Assembly (NCBI GenBank): GCA_013297875.1
Contig: JAAFIW010000006.1
Span: forward strand, 124,001 to 188,000
Direction: 5' to 3'
DNA: 64,000 nucleotides
DNA from: Comamonadaceae bacterium
Lineage (GTDB): Bacteria; Pseudomonadota; Gammaproteobacteria; Burkholderiales; Burkholderiaceae_C
In this document: in pieces, positions 59,341 to 64,000 of the stretch
How the letters are laid out: the number at the start of each line of letters is the position of its first letter
Numbering within the stretch: the stretch's first letter is position 1
Notes under the pieces: generated by a model
What the model saw: the letters and a program-made list of their open reading frames with translations, nothing else
Told to the model about the DNA's origin: nothing
Database searches by the model: none
Made by a program: the position numbers and the translations under genes

Positions 59341-59765
59341 CGCAACGAAATCCAAGTCAAACCTATCCCTAGCACCGCCCCCATTGTCAGCGTAACCCGC
59401 AGCGTCAGGTACCAGCGGGGCCAAGCGTGCCAGCGCAGCATCAACCAGTCCACCAGCAAACACAGCACGATGCAGCCTGCCAACCACGGCAAGGCTTGGT
59501 GCACCGGCAAGCCACCAGCCGCCCAGGCCAGCAAAGAGGGCACCACGCCCCAGGCCAGCGCCAACGTGGCGCGGTGTTGGGGCAGGTTTCCCACCAGCGC
59601 CGCGCCCCAGTGCAGCGCACCCAGGAACGACAGGATGGTGGCGGCGTAGCCTTGTTGCAGTTGGGCGGCATTTGCGGTGTGCGGTGGGGACATCAACGCC
59701 CACAGGCCCAGGCCGATGAAGGGAATCAGGCCACCCAGGCCGAGGGTGAAAGCACTGTTTTTCAT
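59337..59765 (-). CDS. DUF3429 membrane protein
   Basis: A 142-residue protein with four hydrophobic segments. GGLIPFIGLGLWAL, YAATILSFLGALHWGAAL and WGVVPSLLAWAA are typical of DUF3429. It closes the leftward operon of photolyase-like, SDR and photolyase genes. Function unknown; members often sit beside photolyases. ATG 59765 is used, since the longer frame adds a non-conserved segment. Confidence 0.85.
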   Translation of the reverse strand: MKNSAFTLGLGGLIPFIGLGLWALMSPPHTANAAQLQQGYAATILSFLGALHWGAALVGNLPQHRATLALAWGVVPSLLAWAAGGLPVHQALPWLAGCIVLCLLVDWLMLRWHAWPRWYLTLRVTLTMGAVLGIGLTWISLR

Positions 59766-59775
59766 GTTGATAGGT

Positions 59776-61038
59776 TCAGATGGCGGGTGAATCCATGCCG
59801 GGCAAACCACTTTGGTGCCAGCGGCGCGGCACCGCGTTGGCGCTGCCATCGGCCAACAAGTGGTCTAGCGACGTGGCGCTTCGCCGGGCCACATCGTAAA
59901 ACTTTGAGAAGCTATTGCATGGTCGCGGTTGGTCGGGTAGCAGGCGGGGTGAGGGAGCTAACTGGGTGGACAGTTTCTTCAGCAGCGGGGAGTAGTGACC
60001 GTTCAAGGTAGCCGTGCTGTTGACCGCGGACGCTGTGGCCAGAATCGGCACCAGGTCATCGCCATCGCCGACAAACACCACGGGGCATAGCGCCTGCATG
60101 CGCGCCAGCACCCAGGCCCAGCGGGCGGCGCTCCAGGGGAAATGGGCGTGGAAGGGCAGGTGGATCAGGCCGATATTCAGTGCGTTGCCCGGTGGCGGCT
60201 CGCCCAGCATCCAGGGGTGAACGAGGCGTATCGGTCGGCCTGTAGCCTGCGCAGCTATGGATTCCAGGGTTTTTAAGTCAAATCGGCCACCCGCCCAGAG
60301 ATTATTTGGGTAACTTGCTACTAATTCAGGAGCATCCGCAGAAAGATGTTGGCCCTGTTCACGGCCCACATTCCCGCCACGACGGGCGATGTCGTCCAGC
60401 GTTTCGTAGTCCGTGTCAATCACCGTGCCAGGGCTGTGATAGGCCGCAGGCGCGTACTTGGCCACGTTCTCGGCGTTGAACAAATAGGGCTTGTTGGAGA
60501 AGGTGCCAGCCACCCATTGCCAGCTCAAGTGGTTGCTTGCCAGGTCGCCATCCAGCAGGTGGCCATACAGCCAGTCGGCCCCCGCGCGCCAGTGCACTTT
60601 TCGAAGGTGCACCACATAGCTGGCCAGCCACATGCGGGCATGGTTGTGCAGGTAGCCCGTGGCATACAGGTCGCGCACGGTCTGGTCGATCACCGGCACG
60701 CCGGTTGCGCCTTGTTTGATGTCGGTGGGCAGCGTGTCGGCATAGGTACCAGGCCAGACGGGCGGGCGAATATCTTGCAGGATTTTGTCGCCCAGGTGGC
60801 CCCACACATGGTGGAAAAATTCGCGCCAGGCGAATTCAAAAACCAGCTTGTCATCGAAGCTCAGCGTATGTTTTGTACTGAGCGTTTGCAAACAATCGGG
60901 AATACTCAGCAGACTGTGTGTGATGTAGGGTGACAGGCGCGTGACCGCGCCCCCCAGCGCGTTACGGGTGCGCGCGTATTGCGCGGGGTTGACGGCGGCC
61001 AGCGCGGCGCGGGCCGCAGCAAGCGTGGGCTCAAACAT
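59776..61038 (-). CDS. photolyase-like FAD-binding protein lacking the antenna domain
   Basis: A 420-residue protein that begins directly with the photolyase helical FAD domain: FEFAWREFFHHVWGHLGD, GVPVIDQTVRDLYATGYLHN, HARMWLASYVVHLRKVHW, and HLSWQWVAGTFSNKPYLFN. The N-terminal alpha/beta domain that holds an antenna chromophore is absent, and about 160 residues of unknown fold follow. Repair versus signalling cannot be told. Residues about 235-255 (APELVASYPNNLWAGGRFDL) are an in-frame family A repeat between the two halves. Confidence 0.82.
   Translation of the reverse strand: MFEPTLAAARAALAAVNPAQYARTRNALGGAVTRLSPYITHSLLSIPDCLQTLSTKHTLSFDDKLVFEFAWREFFHHVWGHLGDKILQDIRPPVWPGTYADTLPTDIKQGATGVPVIDQTVRDLYATGYLHNHARMWLASYVVHLRKVHWRAGADWLYGHLLDGDLASNHLSWQWVAGTFSNKPYLFNAENVAKYAPAAYHSPGTVIDTDYETLDDIARRGGNVGREQGQHLSADAPELVASYPNNLWAGGRFDLKTLESIAAQATGRPIRLVHPWMLGEPPPGNALNIGLIHLPFHAHFPWSAARWAWVLARMQALCPVVFVGDGDDLVPILATASAVNSTATLNGHYSPLLKKLSTQLAPSPRLLPDQPRPCNSFSKFYDVARRSATSLDHLLADGSANAVPRRWHQSGLPGMDSPAI
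60276..60332 (+). repeat. family A repeat, copy 22 (inside the photolyase-like gene)
   Basis: CAAATCGGCCACCCGCCCAG, then AGATTATTTGGGTAACTTGC and TACTAATTCAGGAGC. The left half is well conserved, the core mutated. Antisense to the gene, frame kept. Confidence 0.7.
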
Positions 61039-61041
61039 CGA

Positions 61042-61776
61042 TCACTTGACCAGCGGCCGAATGTGCGTGAAGCCGCCATCGACATGAATGATTTGCCCCG
61101 TCACCCGCGCTGCATCGCTCGACAGCAGCCAGGCGATGGCGGCTGCCACATCGTCGGCGCTGTTTACGCCGTTGATCGGGTACTGCTTTTCGGCACCAGC
61201 CCGCATGGCATCGCTTTTCAGGATGTTGGCGGTCATGGGCGTGTCGGTCATGCCGGGGGCCACGCAGTTCACGCGGATACCGATGGCCGCGTAGGTCGCA
61301 GCGGCGCTGCGGGTCAGCGCTTCGATGGCACCCTTGGCCGCCGCAATGGCCTCGTGGTTGGCCACGCCAATACCCGCCACCACGCTGGAGACCAGCACGA
61401 TGCTGCACGGCTTGCCTTGTGCCTTGGCGGCTTCCACTGTCGCTTGCAATACGTAAAACGCGCTGTCCAAATTGATGCGAACCACCTCGCGGTATTGCTC
61501 GGCACTGGTGCGGCCCAAGGGCGCAATCAGCGTGGAGCCCACGCAATGCGCCACGCCGCCCAGGCTACCGTGCTGGGCCACGCAGGCAGCCACTGCGGCC
61601 CTGGCACCGTCGGGCGTGGTGGTGTCGGCCTGGAACAAGCCGTCTGCTGCTCTGCGACTGGCTGCGAGCGTGGGTACGTTGGCTGCGGCCAGACGGGCGA
61701 GCAGGGCTTGGGCAACGCCGCCGGAGGCACCGGTGACGAGGACGCTGGTAGGGTGGGTGGATTGGATCGAGGTCAT
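61042..61776 (-). CDS. SDR family oxidoreductase lacking the usual catalytic Tyr
   Basis: A 244-residue short-chain dehydrogenase fold. VLVTGASGGVAQALLARL binds NAD(P), and IVLVSSVVAG holds the Ser. The YxxxK site reads IAAAK in ANHEAIAAAKGAIEAL, so the catalytic Tyr is replaced by Ile. RVNCVAPGMTDTPM is the usual next motif. It lies 3 bases upstream of the photolyase-like gene on the same strand and is a regular companion of photolyases. It may act as an atypical reductase or non-enzymatic partner. Confidence 0.82.
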   Translation of the reverse strand: MTSIQSTHPTSVLVTGASGGVAQALLARLAAANVPTLAASRRAADGLFQADTTTPDGARAAVAACVAQHGSLGGVAHCVGSTLIAPLGRTSAEQYREVVRINLDSAFYVLQATVEAAKAQGKPCSIVLVSSVVAGIGVANHEAIAAAKGAIEALTRSAAATYAAIGIRVNCVAPGMTDTPMTANILKSDAMRAGAEKQYPINGVNSADDVAAAIAWLLSSDAARVTGQIIHVDGGFTHIRPLVK

Positions 61777-61827
61777 GGTGAATCCTTGTTATTGAAAATA
61801 AGTTGGCTAGCGACGAACTGGTTTTGC

Positions 61828-61940
61828 CCCTTCCCCTTCCGGGGGAAGGTTGGGATGGGGGCGCGAGCGCGACAACGGCCAATTGGCGATATCACGCGCA
61901 TGCCCCCATCCCCGCCTTCCCCCGGAAGGGGAAGGAGTCA
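61828..61940. repeat. family D inverted repeat, copy 2
   Basis: CCCCTTCCCCTTCCGGGGGA, then AGGTTGGGATGGGGGC at the left. The right arm is GCCCCCATCCCCGCCTTCCC, then CCGGAAGGGGAAGG, inverted, about 40 bases apart. It fills the gap between the photolyase and SDR genes. Confidence 0.8.
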
Positions 61941-61967
61941 ATACAGCAGTCGCCGAATGCTGCATGC

Positions 61968-63497
61968 TTAAAACTCCAGCGTCATTTGCGGGCTGCTGGG
62001 GACTTTGCGCACGGTTTTGATCCTGCCTTCGCGTGCCGGATTGCGGCTGCCATGCTTTTGATACACCGCCTGCGCTTGCGCTTTTACCTCAGGCTGGCCT
62101 TTGCGAACGTACATCACGTCTTTGGCCGCTTGCGTGGACTGCTTCAAATCAACGATGGGTGGCGAATAACCCGGCACACCAACCAGCCAGGGCGTGTGGA
62201 TCACAGCCTGTGGCACATCGGCCAGCTCGGGCACCCAACGGCGCACAAATTCGCCTGTGGGGTCTTGATCCAGCCCCTGCTTGACCGGGTTGTAAATGCG
62301 CAAGGTGTTGATGCCGGTCACGCCGCTTTGCATCTGGCACTGGCTCCAGTGGATGCCGGGCTCGTAGTCGGTGAACTGGCGGGCCAGGTGCAAGCCGGTT
62401 TGCCGCCAGTGCAGCCACAGCTGGTAGCTGGCAAAGCTCATCAACATGGCGCGCATCCGAAAGTTGATCCAGCCGGTGGCATTCAGGCTGCGCATGCAGG
62501 CATCGACAAACGGGTAGCCGGTGTGGCCGCTGACCCAGGCATCCAGCCGCGCCTGCTCTTGCGGTGCCAGAGCGCCTTCGTTGCGCACGTCATCAAAGCC
62601 GCGGTGCACATTGCGCCACTCGATTTCGGGCTCACTTTCCAGCTTTTGAATGAAGTGGCAGTGCCAGTGCAGCCGCCCTTCAAAACTCTTGAGTGATTGC
62701 AAAAAACCTGCAGGTCGCTGCTCAAGCGGCAGGGCCAGCAGCTCAGTGCGTCGCGCCCATACCGCATGCGCACATTCGCGAATGCTGATGCTGCCCCAGG
62801 CAAGGTGCTCAGAGATACGTGAGCAGGCGGTGTCAGCCGTCAGCGGGCTGGACATTTGCACGCGGTAGTGCTGGCCGCGTTGCTGCAGAAAGCTGTTGAG
62901 CAGCTCATGCGCCGATGACAGATGACTTTGCGCTGCGCGCTGCAATGACGCGGCTGCGCCGCATGACCCGTCACGGTCATCTGTCATCCAGGCCGCAGGC
63001 CAGGTCATGTTCGCAAAGCGAACGTCATCAGGCGCAGCCCGTGGCGGCGTTTTCATCCGCGTGTCCCACAGCGCACTCCAGCGGTCGCGCGTGGCCAGGC
63101 GGCGCACCACGGCGTTGTTGGGGAATTCTTGCCAGGGCACGCCTGCATCTGCACACCAGCGGGCCACAGCGCGGTCGCGTGCGTAGCTCCAGGCGTTGCC
63201 GGTTTCTTCGTGGCTGAGCAGGGTGAACTGGCCGAACCGGGCTTTTATATTCGCCAGCACATCCAGCATGCCGCCACGCGGTGTGTACAACTGCCCGCCA
63301 TGGACATTTACCCAATCAGCCAGCGCCCGCACACAGCCCAGCGCAAATGCCCGATGGCGCGGCGACGCATCGCTTTGCGCCCAGGCCTGCGGCTCGTCCA
63401 CCCACAGCGGCAGCACCGCGCCATGTTTTGCCGCATGGCTCAGCGGTGCATGGTCCTGCCAGCGCAGATCGCGTTTGAACCAGACGACTTGAAGCAT
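61968..63497 (-). CDS. cryptochrome / deoxyribodipyrimidine photolyase
   Basis: A 509-residue photolyase-family protein with both domains. LQVVWFKRDLRWQDHAPLSH begins the antenna domain. SFEGRLHWHCHFIQKLESEP, HTGYPFVDACMRSLNATGWI and HWSQCQMQSGVTGINTLRIY form the FAD domain. It probably repairs cyclobutane dimers or senses blue light. The start ATG 63497 is set by the VVWFKRDLR motif. Residues about 165-190 (MTDDRDGSCGAAASLQRAAQ and flanks) come from a family B repeat inserted in frame in the linker between the domains. Confidence 0.9.
   Translation of the reverse strand: MLQVVWFKRDLRWQDHAPLSHAAKHGAVLPLWVDEPQAWAQSDASPRHRAFALGCVRALADWVNVHGGQLYTPRGGMLDVLANIKARFGQFTLLSHEETGNAWSYARDRAVARWCADAGVPWQEFPNNAVVRRLATRDRWSALWDTRMKTPPRAAPDDVRFANMTWPAAWMTDDRDGSCGAAASLQRAAQSHLSSAHELLNSFLQQRGQHYRVQMSSPLTADTACSRISEHLAWGSISIRECAHAVWARRTELLALPLEQRPAGFLQSLKSFEGRLHWHCHFIQKLESEPEIEWRNVHRGFDDVRNEGALAPQEQARLDAWVSGHTGYPFVDACMRSLNATGWINFRMRAMLMSFASYQLWLHWRQTGLHLARQFTDYEPGIHWSQCQMQSGVTGINTLRIYNPVKQGLDQDPTGEFVRRWVPELADVPQAVIHTPWLVGVPGYSPPIVDLKQSTQAAKDVMYVRKGQPEVKAQAQAVYQKHGSRNPAREGRIKTVRKVPSSPQMTLEF
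62915..63035. repeat. family B repeat, copy 3 (inside photolyase gene)
   Basis: GATGACAGATGACTTTGCGC at the left and GGTCATCTGTCATCCAGG inverted at the right, then AGGTCATGTTCGCAAAGCGA and ACGTCATCAGG. It codes in frame for the interdomain linker. Confidence 0.7.
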
Positions 63498-63670
63498 GAG
63501 TAGATTTTTTTGATGCGGACTGCAGCGTGCATCTTGCGGGTAAAGCCATTTGCACCTCTGCCACTGCGGCATTGGGCGGTAACGCCATAATTTATGTGAG
63601 CGCACGCTATCGTTAATAGTTAGCGCTGAATTAGATCGCTCCAGACTATCGAGACGATTGAACTTGTGCT

Positions 63671-63697
63671 TTAGCACTCTCTCTTATGGAGTGCTAA
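63671..63697 (+). promoter_or_regulatory. CIRCE element (HrcA operator)
   Basis: Perfect TTAGCACTC-N9-GAGTGCTAA, the HrcA-binding palindrome, 33 bases before the rpoH start. A TAATAT at the right edge may be a -10. It implies repression of rpoH by HrcA, an arrangement known in betaproteobacteria. Confidence 0.95.
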
Positions 63698-63729
63698 TAT
63701 TCGATAACTCGTTGAAAGGAGTGCTGAAC

Positions 63730-64000
63730 ATGAGCATTCATGCTGGAACCTTGACCGCCGTTTCTTCTTCTTTGGCCCCCACCAACCCCTGGGGCATGAT
63801 GCCCGCTTTGGGCAATCTGGACGCCTACATCACCGCCGCCAACCGCCTGCCCATGCTCACGCCCGAGGAAGAGCAGAGCTTTTCGCGCAAGCTGCGCGAC
63901 GAGGGCGATCTGGAATCGGCCAGTAAATTGGTGCTGTCGCACCTGCGCCTGGTGGTGTCGGTCTCGCGTAAATACCTGGGCTATGGTCTGCCACATGGCG
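63730..64000 (+). CDS. rpoH: RNA polymerase heat-shock sigma factor RpoH (truncated by window end)
   Basis: The first 90 residues are visible. NLDAYITAANRLPMLTPEEE, then LESASKLVLSHLRLVVSVSR and KYLGYGLPHG, is the sigma-32 region 1.2-2.1 pattern. AAAGGAG precedes ATG 63730. The remainder lies beyond the window. The CIRCE element upstream links it to HrcA control. Confidence 0.93.
   Translation, partial: MSIHAGTLTAVSSSLAPTNPWGMMPALGNLDAYITAANRLPMLTPEEEQSFSRKLRDEGDLESASKLVLSHLRLVVSVSRKYLGYGLPHG

Noticed and set aside
5191-60332. Could the family A copies be a CRISPR array?
   Set aside because: They are kilobases apart, in both orientations, with no regular spacing and no cas genes.

Overview
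The window is chromosomal DNA of a betaproteobacterium, most likely a Comamonadaceae species close to Rhodoferax or Polaromonas. Three things suggest this: protein similarity as I recognise it, conserved neighbourhoods (rplM-rpsI-DUF6776-bactofilin-erpA-anmK-mepM-tyrS; pilT/pilU divergent from yggS; rsmI/yraN-diaA-dolP), and a very abundant short repeat with core TGCTCAAGCAGCTAT that I associate with this family. Genes are dense, mostly GC-rich, and on both strands. I saw no rRNA, tRNA, CRISPR array, integrase or complete insertion sequence.

Layout. 1-5 kb: end of a NUDIX/NrtR-type regulator, two small DUF2892-like membrane proteins, an ECF sigma gene broken by a 233-bp miniature element, an odd ABC transporter and an alpha/beta hydrolase. 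5-12 kb: rsmI, yraN-diaA-dolP (order as in the E. coli yra cluster), a 3-hydroxyisobutyrate-dehydrogenase-like gene, pilU, pilT and yggS. 13-18 kb: phenylacetyl-CoA epoxidase operon paaABCD-DUF3291-paaE with a palindromic operator, then rlmJ. 18.7-25.6 kb: ribosomal and housekeeping block. 25.7-31.9 kb: AT-rich ATPase gene, asparaginase, alkylsulfatase, GNAT, DUF1566. 32-41.5 kb: ybeY, phoH, ruvA, two toxin-antitoxin pairs, ruvB, Uma2, an M16 protease pair, a decayed toxin-antitoxin locus and ftsY.

41.6-44.3 kb: a metallopeptidase-like protein, then an orphan bufferin (bufA/DUF2282) divergent from a SigF-type sigma factor and its DUF1109/NrsF anti-sigma. Both bufA and sigF carry GTAACC-N16-CGWA promoters. 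44.4-52.6 kb: a selenoneine-type locus. senB-senC (selD) diverge from senA, and senA is followed on its strand by a PhnD-PhnC-PhnE-PhnE type ABC transporter that plausibly imports a selenium compound. A PDDEXK (DUF1016) nuclease gene is embedded in the transporter operon. 52.8-54.6 kb: a two-gene OLD-like ATPase plus TOPRIM/DUF4276-like pair, bracketed by two copies of the core repeat. 54.7-63.5 kb: a MurA family protein, a peptidoglycan-binding metallopeptidase, and a light-repair cluster with three photolyase/cryptochrome family proteins plus DUF2256, DUF3429 and SDR partners. The window ends in rpoH behind a perfect CIRCE element.

The most striking genome-wide signal is repeat family A: 22 copies of about 55 bp in 64 kb. 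At least seven lie inside coding sequences and keep the frame, read in either orientation. One more appears to encode the signal peptide of an M16 protease homologue. Other families are B (TGACAGATGAC), C (GGGGTCAGA, REPIN-like), D (CCTTCCCC-rich) and the 233-bp element (two copies).
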